This document shows, one piece after another, positions 52,453-60,326 of a DNA stretch of 64,000 bases. Within the stretch, counting starts at the first letter, position 1; the number at the start of each line of letters is the position of its first letter. The translations under genes and the position numbers were made by a program. Source of the stretch: Paenibacillus sp. 19GGS1-52 (GTDB lineage: Bacteria; Bacillota; Bacilli; Paenibacillales; Paenibacillaceae); assembly GCF_022369515.1 (NCBI RefSeq), contig NZ_CP059724.1, positions 682,001 to 746,000 on the forward strand, read 5' to 3'. Below the pieces are notes generated by a model, which was given only the letters and a program-made list of their open reading frames with translations, did not search any database and was not told the origin of the DNA.

Positions 52453-53217
52453 ATGGATATGAACCAACCGAATCACCGAGATTCGTTACAGGATTCCTTA
52501 CGCGTGACTTTTAAGTATACTGCCATTTTAATTTGTTTCTTTATGGTAATCATGATGGCCTGGGAAGGGCAAAAAAGCGATGCAGCAGTAGCAGAGGTAG
52601 CAATTCCGAAGGATTCGATCCGGCTGCGCATTCTGGCTAATTCAGATGGGACGACGGATCAATTGGTCAAGCGGCAAATCCGCGACAAAATCGTTGAGCA
52701 AATGAACCAGTGGGTGTCCGGTCTTGCCGACCCGCAGAGCTTGGAGCAGGCACGAACCTTGATCAGAAGCCATCTGCCGGAGCTGAATGTGCTGGTTGGA
52801 GCGGAGCTTGCGAAACGGGGAATAGAGTATTCTTATAATGTGGAGTTAGGAGTCGTCCCTTTTCCGACAAAAATGTATGGGGGCACGGTGTACCCAGCTG
52901 GCGATTATGAAGCGGTACGCATCACCTTGGGTGCGGGCCAGGGACAAAATTGGTGGTGTGTATTATTTCCTCCATTATGCTTCATAGATGCAGGTTCAGG
53001 AGATGCGGCTGCGCCTGCATCTACCAAGGGGGCAAAGACAGTTGCTGCTTCCGCAGCAGATGATGGCAAAGTGCAACCAGCGACTGGCAAAGCGGTGCAG
53101 AAGGCTTCAGCAACTGGGGATGATTCAAATGCTGCGGGCAAGAAACCGAAAGTACGTTTCTTCTTCTGGGAGCTGCTGCAAAACATCTGGAGCTGGATCA
53201 GTGGATTATGGTCTTAA
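52453..53217 (+). CDS. spoIIR: Stage II sporulation protein R
   Basis: SpoIIR is made in the forespore, secreted into the intermembrane space, and activates the SpoIIGA protease that processes pro-SigE in the mother cell. The 254-residue protein has a transmembrane or signal segment at about 26-43, the family block SIRLRILANSDGTTDQLVKRQIRDKIV (about 57-83) and YGGTVYPAGDYEAVRITLGAGQGQNWWCVLFPPLCF (about 142-177). A low-complexity Ala/Lys-rich region (about 185-235) precedes a hydrophobic Trp-rich C-terminus. ATG 52453 follows GAGGGAGAGGGG; an earlier in-frame start at 52378 adds non-family residues. Its presence shows an endospore former. Confidence 0.95.
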   Translation: MDMNQPNHRDSLQDSLRVTFKYTAILICFFMVIMMAWEGQKSDAAVAEVAIPKDSIRLRILANSDGTTDQLVKRQIRDKIVEQMNQWVSGLADPQSLEQARTLIRSHLPELNVLVGAELAKRGIEYSYNVELGVVPFPTKMYGGTVYPAGDYEAVRITLGAGQGQNWWCVLFPPLCFIDAGSGDAAAPASTKGAKTVAASAADDGKVQPATGKAVQKASATGDDSNAAGKKPKVRFFFWELLQNIWSWISGLWS

Positions 53218-53298
53218 AGTAATAATGTAATTCACCATATACCAAGTTCTATAGTTTTGTTTCTGGATATGTTACTATTTTATAAGCAGATCACACAG

Positions 53299-53325
53299 CG
53301 GCTCCCCTCGTGGGGCCGTTTCTTC
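53299..53325 (+). terminator. Probable terminator of spoIIR
   Basis: CGG plus CCCC pair with GGGG plus CCG around a TCGT loop with one bulged T, followed by TTTCTTCTT. Confidence 0.6.
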
Positions 53326-53355
53326 TTGAATACAGAAACCGAAAGTTTGTTAGAA

Positions 53356-53542
53356 TTAGAGGGAATTCATCCCTCTAATTTTCAAGGATAGCTACTTTGC
53401 AGTGATATAGAGGGATTTCCTCCCGCTAATATGCCGGAATTCGTTCTGAATAGGGATATTCCCGGAATTTAGCGGGAGGAAATCCGCCTAATCCTTAATT
53501 TAAAGCCAAAAGTGATTAATTAAAGGGACTTTTTCCCGCTAA
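53356..53542. repeat. Cluster of short palindromic intergenic repeats
   Basis: The 342-bp gap between spoIIR and ywlC holds several related units. TTAGAGGGA (53356-53364) mirrors TCCCTCTAA (53370-53378). GGATTTCCTCCCGCTAA (53413-53429) is a perfect 17-bp inverted match to TTAGCGGGAGGAAATCC (53469-53485). A last half unit, AAAGGGACTTTTTCCCGCTAA, lies near 53522-53542. No open frame or known RNA is seen. Confidence 0.7.
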
Positions 53543-53559
53543 CTTTTTCTAGAAAGCCT

Positions 53560-54783
53560 GTGATGAGTATGGAACAACCTGATGATTCTTTATTTGCTGT
53601 TCAGCGGCAGACTGGGGATATAAACACTACCGTATATTGGGAGCTACATTCAGCTGTGGAGGCTTCTTTATTAGTGCAGACGGAGGAAGACCGTTCAGTT
53701 ATAGCGGAAGCAGCACAAATGCTACGCGCGGGGGGTACGGTGGCATTTCCCACCGAGACGGTTTACGGTCTGGGGGCAGACGCTCGGAATACAGCAGCTG
53801 TTGAAGCTGTATTCGCGGCAAAAGGACGCCCGTCCGACAATCCCTTGATTGTGCATATTGCCGATCGGAGTGCTCTGGACGGGCTTGTTACTACTGTGCA
53901 CCCTATGGCTGAAGCACTAATTGATGCTTTTTGGCCCGGCCCGTTAACGCTGGTGCTGCCGGTCCGGTCGGGTGTTCTGTCGCCCCTCGTGACGGCAGGT
54001 CTGGATACAGTCGGCGTACGTATGCCTGACCATCCGGTGGCGTTGGCACTATTAAGTGCGGCAGCCTGTCCGGTTGCCGCACCAAGCGCCAACCGCTCCG
54101 GCCGGCCAAGTCCGACCTTGGCCTCGCACGTAATGGACGACCTGGCCGGCTATATTGGCGGTGTCCTGGACGGCGGCGCCGCTGGGGTTGGTCTGGAATC
54201 GACCGTCGTGCAGGTGCAGCCTGACGGCACGATCGCTGTGCTGCGCCCGGGTGGCATCACCACCGAGCAGCTCGCTGCTGTAGCGGGTGCGGATGCTGTT
54301 GATACCGCGCCTGCCGCTGTTGTGGAGCTAGCAGCTGTGGAAGCAGATGCTAGCTTTGCCTCCGGCCCGGACTTCGCGGCCGGGAACAGCAGCCCCGGCC
54401 CACGCGCGCCGGGCATGAAGTACACGCACTACGCGCCGCGCGGCTGGCTCGGCGTAGTGCGCGGCGTTTCGCCGCAGCGCGTGGCGGCGGAGGCCACGCT
54501 TCTGCTGCAGGCGGCGCAGCAGGACGGCGAAATCACGGGCCTGCTCCTCTTTACGGAGCATAAGGCCCTGTATCCCGCCGACGCTGCCGCCTGCGTTGTC
54601 TCTCTTGGCTCGTTATCCTCGCCAGAGGAGGGAGCCCGCTCCCTGTATGCCGCGCTGCGGCGCTTCGATGAAGCGGGAGCTACCTACATTCTGGCCGAGG
54701 CTTGTCCGGAGACCGGCCTCGGCGCAGCGATCATGAACCGGCTGATGAAAGCCGCCGGTGGATCAGTGATCGACGCGGGTTAA
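53560..54783 (+). CDS. ywlC: L-threonylcarbamoyladenylate synthase (Sua5/YwlC)
   Basis: Makes threonylcarbamoyl-AMP from Thr, bicarbonate and ATP, the first step of the t6A37 tRNA modification. The YrdC domain covers about 45-235: GGTVAFPTETVYGLGADARN, KGRPSDNPLIVHI, and SANRSGRPSPT. The Sua5 C-terminal domain starts after the SPGPRAPGMKYTHYAPRG linker (about 285). At 407 residues it is longer than B. subtilis YwlC (346), mostly from an extended N-terminus. The start is uncertain: GTG 53560, ATG 53563 and ATG 53569 are all in frame and none has a good ribosome binding site. The central part near 54080-54500 is strikingly GC-rich. Confidence 0.94.
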   Translation: MMSMEQPDDSLFAVQRQTGDINTTVYWELHSAVEASLLVQTEEDRSVIAEAAQMLRAGGTVAFPTETVYGLGADARNTAAVEAVFAAKGRPSDNPLIVHIADRSALDGLVTTVHPMAEALIDAFWPGPLTLVLPVRSGVLSPLVTAGLDTVGVRMPDHPVALALLSAAACPVAAPSANRSGRPSPTLASHVMDDLAGYIGGVLDGGAAGVGLESTVVQVQPDGTIAVLRPGGITTEQLAAVAGADAVDTAPAAVVELAAVEADASFASGPDFAAGNSSPGPRAPGMKYTHYAPRGWLGVVRGVSPQRVAAEATLLLQAAQQDGEITGLLLFTEHKALYPADAAACVVSLGSLSSPEEGARSLYAALRRFDEAGATYILAEACPETGLGAAIMNRLMKAAGGSVIDAG

Positions 54784-54790
54784 CCCGCGT
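54773..54790. other. Perfect 18-bp palindrome over the ywlC stop codon
   Basis: ACGCGGGTTAACCCGCGT contains the TAA stop. As RNA it would form a 7-bp GC-rich hairpin with a TTAA loop. A T6 run lies 12 nt further, too far for a standard terminator, so its role is open. Confidence 0.5.
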
Positions 54791-54941
54791 GTTCCGGAAG
54801 TTTTTTGGACTATCCCTTTCTTTACTAAAGGGTGTCTCCTAATCCTGCACTCTCCCTTCCCTCATTCCTCATACTGTCATGATTACCATCTTGTCCGCAT
54901 ATCGTTGTAGTACAAGATATAACAGACTTGGGGGTAGGGGA

Positions 54942-55514
54942 ATGGGCATAGGGGAAGTATATGCCGGATGGGGGCAGACCCTAACAATTGCTATAATGGC
55001 AGTTGCGCTGGGCATGGATGCTTTTTCGCTCGGTGTAGGCATCGGGATGAAGGGCATTCGTCTGCTACATGTGCTACAAATGAGCCTGCTTATTGCCTTT
55101 TTCCATGTGCTTATGCCTCTTCTGGGCTTGTTTGCGGGAAGTTATGTTGGGCATTTGCTCGGTCAGGTGACAGCTTATGCGGCTGGAGGCCTGCTTGTCC
55201 TACTGGGGACGCATATGGTTTTCAACTCCTTTCGTCCGTTTTCCAGTGAGATGCGGGGGGCAAATCACCGGACATTTTGGGGCATGCTGCTCATTTCGTT
55301 AAGTGTAAGTGTAGATTCGTTTTCCGTTGGAGTATCACTAGGCATGTTTGTAAATAGCGTATTTTTGACTGTGCTGGCCTTTGGAATCTGCGGAGGATTA
55401 ATGTCGACTATCGGCTTGCTGCTGGGGCGGCATGTTAGCCGCGGACTTGGTGAATACGGTGAAGCCTTGGGTGGGGCTATACTTTTGGCGTTTGGCTTAC
55501 TGTTCATCTTCTGA
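54942..55514 (+). CDS. mntP: Putative manganese efflux pump, MntP family (YwlD-like)
   Basis: A 190-residue membrane protein with six hydrophobic segments and the internal repeat typical of MntP: VALGMDAFSLGVGIGMKG near 19-36 and SVSVDSFSVGVSLGM near 117-131, each with the Asp needed for metal transport. It exports Mn2+ in characterised relatives. ATG 54942 follows GGGGGTAGGGG; an earlier in-frame ATG at 54879 adds a hydrophilic leader unlike the family. No yybP-ykoY manganese riboswitch is seen upstream. The ywl gene order matches Bacilli. Confidence 0.9.
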   Translation: MGIGEVYAGWGQTLTIAIMAVALGMDAFSLGVGIGMKGIRLLHVLQMSLLIAFFHVLMPLLGLFAGSYVGHLLGQVTAYAAGGLLVLLGTHMVFNSFRPFSSEMRGANHRTFWGMLLISLSVSVDSFSVGVSLGMFVNSVFLTVLAFGICGGLMSTIGLLLGRHVSRGLGEYGEALGGAILLAFGLLFIF

Positions 55515-55561
55515 TACAATAACGGCGAAAGTATCTTTCAATATTCATGGGGGTGGAAAGC

Positions 55562-56149
55562 ATGCTGCATATTTTATTCGTCTGCACCGGAAATACGTGC
55601 CGTAGTCCAATGGCCGAAGGGCTTCTACGGAAACTAGCAAAGGAACGCGGAATCGACCTGGAAGTGCGGTCTGCAGGTGTATCTGCCATTTCCGGTACTT
55701 CGATTTCACGACATGCCGCAGCTATTCTGCGGGATGAAGGCATTAATGATCCTATTCTTTCCTCGCAGCTAACGGGGCAAGCTGTTTCCTGGGCAGATCT
55801 TGTATTGACGCTGACCGGTGGGCATAAAAGGCATTTGCTGCAGTATTTCCCGGATGCGGTTACGAAGACTTACACACTGAAGGAATACGTACATGACGAA
55901 GATGCTGTAACTGAAGATATTCAAGAGCTGGATAGCCTATATGCTGATGCGGAGCTTAGCATGGCGCTTGGTGGAGAACCGAAAGCTGAAGATCTGCAGC
56001 GGATCATTGAAATCCGCCAACGTATTCCTAGCTTCGACATCTCAGATCCCTTTGGAGGGAATCGCGAAGATTACGAGCTAGCAGCTGCTGAGATTCGTAC
56101 AGCATTGTTCGGTCTGCTGGATAAATTGGAATCCTTACGCCGTTTGTAA
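55562..56149 (+). CDS. ywlE: Low-molecular-weight protein arginine/tyrosine phosphatase (YwlE-like)
   Basis: YwlE removes phosphate from phosphoarginine, countering the McsB kinase. The P-loop CTGNTCRSPMAEG starts at Cys8 with Arg14, and the general-acid Asp is in SDPFGG near residue 162. The Thr in CTGNTCR (residue 12) is the residue linked to arginine rather than tyrosine specificity. The protein is 195 residues against about 150 in B. subtilis; the surplus lies between about 110 and 155 just before the DPF loop. ATG 55562 follows GGGGGTGG. Confidence 0.92.
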   Translation: MLHILFVCTGNTCRSPMAEGLLRKLAKERGIDLEVRSAGVSAISGTSISRHAAAILRDEGINDPILSSQLTGQAVSWADLVLTLTGGHKRHLLQYFPDAVTKTYTLKEYVHDEDAVTEDIQELDSLYADAELSMALGGEPKAEDLQRIIEIRQRIPSFDISDPFGGNREDYELAAAEIRTALFGLLDKLESLRRL

Positions 56150-56194
56150 TGAAGGTTGATTTTCAGCGGCCTTTGCATTAATATGAAAGAACAA

Positions 56195-56276
56195 ATATCG
56201 GTTCCGGTGTAACTGGCGACAAGTGTGGATCAAACCACGATGGAGCATCGGAATAAACGGCCGGTCGCCTGGGCAA
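56195..56276 (+). ncRNA. ZTP (pfl) riboswitch
   Basis: The conserved parts of the pfl motif are present: ACTGGCGA (56212-56219), a TGTGG/CCAC hairpin (56223-56238), GGAGC, then the 3' domain with CGCCTGGGCA (56266-56275). GGCGAC (56215-56220) can pair with GTCGCC (56264-56269). ZTP riboswitches sense ZMP/ZTP, which builds up when 10-formyl-THF is short, and turn on one-carbon and purine genes. The terminator directly downstream indicates transcriptional control of ywlG-glyA. Confidence 0.9.
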
Positions 56277-56316
56277 AAGAGCAAATCCGCAGCTACCTGC
56301 GGACTGCTCTTTTTTG
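56277..56316 (+). terminator. Riboswitch-controlled intrinsic terminator
   Basis: AAGAGCA and TCCGCAG arms pair with CTGCGGA and TGCTCTT, followed by six T. It is the expression platform of the ZTP riboswitch ahead of ywlG. Confidence 0.88.
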
Positions 56317-56376
56317 TTTAAAATGAACAGGATTACATCAAAAGAAATCCTCACAATACTTATGGGAGGTAAGGCG

Positions 56377-57030
56377 ATGGACGAAGTCGTGAAGCAGGAC
56401 CCTTGGGAAGAACGTGTATTCAGTAATGTACCCGTAAGTACAGATTCTTCGGCGGAAGTAGAGCTTTCTTGGACTGCTGCAACTGCTACCGTAGTGCGCG
56501 AACTGGCAAATACGGGCAAGCTTGGGCCTGGCAAAGTTCTTGTTGTTGGAGTGAGCACTAGCGAGGTTGCGGGTGTTCGGATTGGCACTGGAGGCGCACT
56601 GGAAGTGGCAGAGCAACTGCTTGAAGGGGTGCGCCAAGTGGCTGAAGAATGGGGCTTTCATCCTGTATATCAATGTTGTGAACACTTGAATCGTGCACTT
56701 GTAATGGAACGTTCTTTGCTTGCGTCGCTTGGGCTGAAGGAAGTTGCTGCTGTACCTATACCCGGGGCCGGGGGTTCTATGGCTGCCGCTGCTTACCGTT
56801 CGATGACAGATCCTGTTCTGGCCGAAAGCGTACAAGCTCATGCCGGAATAGATATTGGAGAAACATTGATTGGTATGCATTTGCGCTCTGTGGCAGTCCC
56901 TTTCCGGCCCACACAACGCTATATTGGCGCCGCCAGAGTGAATGCAGCGTGGACTAGACCGGCATTGATCGGTGGTGAACGTGCAGTATACCGTACACCG
57001 GAAGTTAGTGGTTCTCAGCTCTGCGATTGA
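56377..57030 (+). CDS. ywlG: TIGR01440 / YwlG family protein
   Basis: A 217-residue conserved Firmicute protein of unknown function. Recognisable blocks are VLVVGVSTSEVAGVRIGTGGALEVAE (about 54-79), YQCCEHLNRALVMER (about 100-114) and PGAGGSMAAAAYRSM. No membrane segment is visible. ATG 56377 follows GGGAGGTAAGG. It lies between a ZTP riboswitch and glyA, with only 52 bp to glyA, so both are co-controlled by one-carbon status. This suggests a link to folate or glycine metabolism, which is inference from context. Confidence 0.92.
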   Translation: MDEVVKQDPWEERVFSNVPVSTDSSAEVELSWTAATATVVRELANTGKLGPGKVLVVGVSTSEVAGVRIGTGGALEVAEQLLEGVRQVAEEWGFHPVYQCCEHLNRALVMERSLLASLGLKEVAAVPIPGAGGSMAAAAYRSMTDPVLAESVQAHAGIDIGETLIGMHLRSVAVPFRPTQRYIGAARVNAAWTRPALIGGERAVYRTPEVSGSQLCD

Positions 57031-57082
57031 CCTGCGAGCTTCAATAAAATATAAACACAAACACTAGGAGGAAATAAGAATC

Positions 57083-58330
57083 ATGGAACAATTGCGTAAG
57101 AGTGACCCGGCAGTACTGGAAGCGATGGGACTGGAATTAAGACGTCAGCGTGCCAACATTGAGCTTATTGCCTCAGAAAATATCGTCAGTGAAGCCGTTA
57201 TGGAAGCCATGGGCTCCGTGCTTACGAACAAGTATGCAGAGGGCTATCCCGGCAAAAGATATTATGGTGGTTGTGAAGATGTGGATATTGTGGAGAACCT
57301 GGCCCGTGATCGTGCCAAACAACTGTTTGGTGCCGAACATGTAAACGTGCAGCCGCATTCCGGTGCTCAGGCGAATATGGCAGTTTATCTGGCTGCACTT
57401 AACCCAGGGGATACTGTGCTGGGTATGAACCTGGCGCATGGTGGCCATTTAACGCACGGCAGTCCGGTCAATGCCTCTGGTTTGCTGTATAACTTTGTAG
57501 CCTATGGTGTTCAAGAGAATACATTCCTCATCGATTATGATGAAGTGCGCAAAGCAGCGTTTAAGCACCGTCCTAAATTGATTGTAGCTGGTGCGAGTGC
57601 TTACCCGCGTATCATTGATTTTGAAGCGCTAGGCTCTATCGCAAATGATGTCGGAGCTCTGTTTATGGTAGATATGGCGCATATCGCCGGATTGGTCGCG
57701 GCAGGCCTTCATCCAAGTCCGGTTCCCTATGCTCATTTTGTTACAACAACAACACACAAGACCTTGCGCGGTCCCCGCGGAGGCATGATTATGTGTAGAC
57801 AGCCATGGGCGGCTGCAATCGATAAGGCGGTATTCCCTGGGTCTCAAGGTGGCCCACTGATGCATGTGATTGCATCCAAAGCTGTGGCATTCGGAGAAGC
57901 GCTGCAGCCATCCTTTAAGACTTATGCTGAGAATGTAGTGAAGAATGCTAAAATACTGGCAGAAACGCTTATAGGCGAAGGAGTGAACATCGTATCTGGC
58001 GGTACGGATAATCATTTGATGCTGCTGGATACCCGTAATCTCAATATCACTGGCAAAGTAGCGGAAAAAGTGCTGGATTCCGTCGGAATTACTGTGAATA
58101 AGAATGCAATACCGTTTGACCCTACAAGTCCGTTTGTAACGAGTGGCATCCGGATTGGTACACCTGCGGTGACCTCGCGTGGCATGGACGAGCAGGCAAT
58201 GGTAATCATCGGCCGTATTATCGCCAACGTTCTGAAGAATCCAGAGGACGAAGCGAAATTGACTGAGGCTGCCCGCCAAGTAGCGGAACTTACGGAGCAA
58301 TATCCACTTTACACTGACCTGAAATATTAA
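57083..58330 (+). CDS. glyA: Serine hydroxymethyltransferase
   Basis: A PLP enzyme converting serine and THF to glycine and 5,10-methylene-THF. The 415-residue protein shows [34 protein letters not shown] (about 33-66) and the PLP lysine in [14 protein letters not shown] (about 223-236). AGGAGG precedes ATG 57083. It is the second gene behind the ZTP riboswitch. In related genomes upp usually follows directly; here an IS110 copy lies between. The terminator hairpin at 60021-60058 beyond the IS may be the original glyA terminator. Confidence 0.98.
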   Translation: MEQLRKSDPAVLEAMGLELRRQRANIELIASENIVSEAVMEAMGSVLTNKYAEGYPGKRYYGGCEDVDIVENLARDRAKQLFGAEHVNVQPHSGAQANMAVYLAALNPGDTVLGMNLAHGGHLTHGSPVNASGLLYNFVAYGVQENTFLIDYDEVRKAAFKHRPKLIVAGASAYPRIIDFEALGSIANDVGALFMVDMAHIAGLVAAGLHPSPVPYAHFVTTTTHKTLRGPRGGMIMCRQPWAAAIDKAVFPGSQGGPLMHVIASKAVAFGEALQPSFKTYAENVVKNAKILAETLIGEGVNIVSGGTDNHLMLLDTRNLNITGKVAEKVLDSVGITVNKNAIPFDPTSPFVTSGIRIGTPAVTSRGMDEQAMVIIGRIIANVLKNPEDEAKLTEAARQVAELTEQYPLYTDLKY

Positions 58331-58400
58331 TATTAGCTGCAGTGTCGTATGTGTGTATAATCGAGCTTATCTTTTTGCAAATATAAGACACCCATGCCGC

Positions 58401-58601
58401 TGCGCGGCATCACTGAGGAATGAAAATATTGTCTATACTGGTTACTGGGCTGGCGAAGGTAGGTCGGAAATTCTTGGTGTCACGAACCCGCATATAAGAC
58501 GGACCCCAACGACCCGGTGCATCACAGATTGTTGCTCCCTACGGGGAAGCACGCAGGGCAGAATAACCTTAGCATTGGTCTTTGCACCAGCCTTAATTAC
58601 C
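58401..58601 (+). ncRNA. Candidate bridge RNA of IS110 copy 2
   Basis: The left end reads the same as copy 1. The target-like GCATATAA is at 58490-58497, and the donor-like CAGGGCAGAA is at 58554-58563. Limits are approximate. Confidence 0.58.
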
Positions 58602-58625
58602 GCCAGCAGGCAGGAGACGCAAACC

Positions 58626-59846
58626 GTGGAAATACTCATTGAACGTTGCTGTGGATTGGATGTGCACAAGAAGAGTATCACAGCATGTATCATCACCTCG
58701 AAAGGAAAGGAGATTCGGAGTTTTGAAACATTGACTCGTCGGCTGATTGATCTGGTAGATTGGATCAAAAGCGAACGGTGCACCCATGTCGCGATGGAGA
58801 GTACCGGAGATTACTGGAAACCCATTTATAATCTGCTAGAAATGGAAGACCTTGAGCCACTGGTCGTAAACGCCCAGCATATCAAAGCCGTGCCAGGACG
58901 CAAAACGGACGTGAAAGATGCAGAATGGATAGCGAAATTACTCCGGCATGGGTTGGTGCAAGGCAGCTACATTCCGAATCGGGATCAACGAGAACTTCGG
59001 GAAATTATCCGTTATCGCCGAAGTATCATTGAAGAACGCACGCGTGAAGTGAACCGGCTGCAAAAGGTACTAGAAGGCGGCAATATCAAACTTTCGTCGG
59101 TAGCGTCTAATGTGCTAGGCGTGTCTGGACGAAACATGCTGGAAGCGATGATTCAAGGAGAAAGTGATCCGTCCATCCTGGCTGACTTTGCGCAAAAGAA
59201 GTTAAAGGCCAAGAAAGAGCAATTGAAACTTGCACTGGAGGGAAGCCTAGGTCCCCATCAATTATTAATGCTGGAAAAACAGTTGTCGCATATCGACCAA
59301 TTGAATGAGTTAATCACGGAACTGGATGAAGAGATCGAGCGCCGAATGAGCCCTTTTGCTGAGGATCTGAAGTTATTGGATACCATCCCCGGTGTCGGTA
59401 AGCGAACCGCTGAGCAAATTCTGGCGGAAATTGGGACAGACATGACACGGTTTCCAAGTGCAGGACATTTATGTTCCTGGGCAGAGATGACTCCAGGTCA
59501 CGATGAAAGTGCGGGGAAGAAGAGATCCGCCAAAACCCGAAAAGGGAACAAAAAACTACGAAGTGCACTCGTAGAATCAGCGCGAGCCGCAGGACGAAAA
59601 AAGAACACCTACCTGTCGGCGCAATATCACCGAATTACAGGCAGGCGAGGGAAAAACAGAGCGGCCGTGGCCGTTGGACACAGCATTTTAGCGATTGTAT
59701 ACATCTTGTTAACGCGAAGACAAGAATATAAGGAACTAGGATTTGACTACTTCGACCAACGAAACCACGATATGGTAATGAACCGTTCTATTAAACGTTT
59801 GGAATCCTTGGGATACCAAGTGAATCTGAGTGAGCAAACGGCCTGA
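58626..59846 (+). CDS. IS110-family transposase, copy 2
   Basis: A 406-residue recombinase, same domains as copy 1. It differs at two residues: SWAEMTPG instead of SWAGMTPG (Gly to Glu at the conserved Tnp_20 motif) and HRITGRR instead of HRIAGRR. Two further base changes contribute a silent site and part of the second substitution. The Gly in SWAG is strongly conserved in IS110 recombinases, so this copy may be impaired. GTG 58626 follows AGGAGA; the frame is open further upstream to 58353, but that part crosses the IS boundary and the predicted bridge RNA. Confidence 0.93.
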   Translation: MEILIERCCGLDVHKKSITACIITSKGKEIRSFETLTRRLIDLVDWIKSERCTHVAMESTGDYWKPIYNLLEMEDLEPLVVNAQHIKAVPGRKTDVKDAEWIAKLLRHGLVQGSYIPNRDQRELREIIRYRRSIIEERTREVNRLQKVLEGGNIKLSSVASNVLGVSGRNMLEAMIQGESDPSILADFAQKKLKAKKEQLKLALEGSLGPHQLLMLEKQLSHIDQLNELITELDEEIERRMSPFAEDLKLLDTIPGVGKRTAEQILAEIGTDMTRFPSAGHLCSWAEMTPGHDESAGKKRSAKTRKGNKKLRSALVESARAAGRKKNTYLSAQYHRITGRRGKNRAAVAVGHSILAIVYILLTRRQEYKELGFDYFDQRNHDMVMNRSIKRLESLGYQVNLSEQTA

Positions 59847-59931
59847 CGGCCGAAATTAAAAAAACAAAACATGGGGTTTGTTTTCGTATGCGTAATTTTA
59901 GTGTTCTAGAGCAATTTTATTTTCAGGGCAG

Positions 59932-60014
59932 AATTTATATGCTTCACACGATAACCTATCCTTATATTTCTCGAAGAAACGGGTGCCATCCTAAAATGAC
60001 GGCAAAGCCGTTTC
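59932..60014. repeat. Right part of palindromic repeat, copy C (split by the IS)
   Basis: Contains TTATATTTC (59962-59970) and the second hairpin beginning GAAACGGGTGCC and ending CCGTTTC (60008-60014). The left end of the repeat is at 58378-58386. It is diverged from copies A and B after TATGCTTCAC. Confidence 0.73.
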
Positions 60015-60020
60015 TTCTTG

Positions 60021-60058
60021 CTCCGCAAGGTCATTTTTTGACCTTTGCGGAGTTTTTT
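60021..60058 (+). terminator. Strong terminator upstream of the upp region
   Basis: CTCCGCAAGGTCA (60021-60033) pairs with TGACCTTTGCGGAG (60039-60052), one bulge, followed by six T. Probably the original terminator of glyA, displaced by the IS. Confidence 0.85.
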
Positions 60059-60120
60059 GTTGTTGCATAATGTTCACACTTAACATTAAAAATCTCAGCT
60101 TTCCTAAATGATTACGCTCA

Positions 60121-60192
60121 TGAAAGTTCATGAAAATTTCATTAAATTAATGAAAATTAGTGAAAGAAATGTGAAAAGTATAAAAAACATGA
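60121..60192 (+). other. AT-rich stretch with TGAAA repeated at about 10-bp phase
   Basis: TGAAA occurs at 60121, 60131, 60151, 60161 and 60172, with ATTAAA filling the 60141 position and an A6 tract at 60182. Phased A-tracts bend DNA. It lies 165-235 bp upstream of the predicted upp promoter, in a 380-bp noncoding region. A regulator-binding array is the alternative reading. Confidence 0.5.
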
Positions 60193-60263
60193 ATTCGTGC
60201 AAATTTAAACACGTTATATATCCAGCAAGTTGAGCAAACTCCTAATCTTTACCGAGTACCTAC

Positions 60264-60326
60264 AGGGACTGCAGCAGATTGCTGCAAATAACAGTGTCAG
60301 CTTCTTAACTAAAAGTGTCAGTCCCT
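60264..60326 (+). other. Inverted repeat with internal hairpin and direct repeats upstream of upp
   Basis: AGGGACTG (60264-60271) is mirrored by CAGTCCCT (60319-60326). Inside are a GCAGCA/TGCTGC hairpin (60271-60285) and two direct copies of AGTGTCAG (60293-60300 and 60314-60321), 21 bp apart. It lies just upstream of the upp -10 region, so it may be an operator rather than an RNA leader. Confidence 0.45.

Larger units (their letters stand above)
58387..59933 (+). mobile_element. IS110-family insertion sequence, copy 2
   Basis: Same 1547-bp element, same orientation, 13,841 bp from copy 1. Core AA is at 58385-58386 and 59932-59933. Left flank is CAAATAT and right flank TTTATATG, i.e. the same position of the palindromic repeat. 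Four substitutions against copy 1 were seen, all within the recombinase gene and all of the G to A or C to T type. Confidence 0.92.

Noticed and set aside
54773-54800. Terminator of ywlC at the 18-bp palindrome
   Set aside because: The T-run is 12 nt from the stem, too far for a standard intrinsic terminator; reported only as a palindrome.
58353-58625. Upstream extension of transposase copy 2 to an ATG at 58353
   Set aside because: The extension starts outside the IS, crosses its left boundary and the predicted bridge RNA, and has no counterpart start in copy 1; GTG 58626 has a good AGGAGA site.
44546-59933. Composite transposon made by the two IS110 copies
   Set aside because: IS110 elements move by site-specific circular intermediates and are not known to mobilise flanked segments as composite units; the enclosed genes are core chromosomal genes in conserved order.
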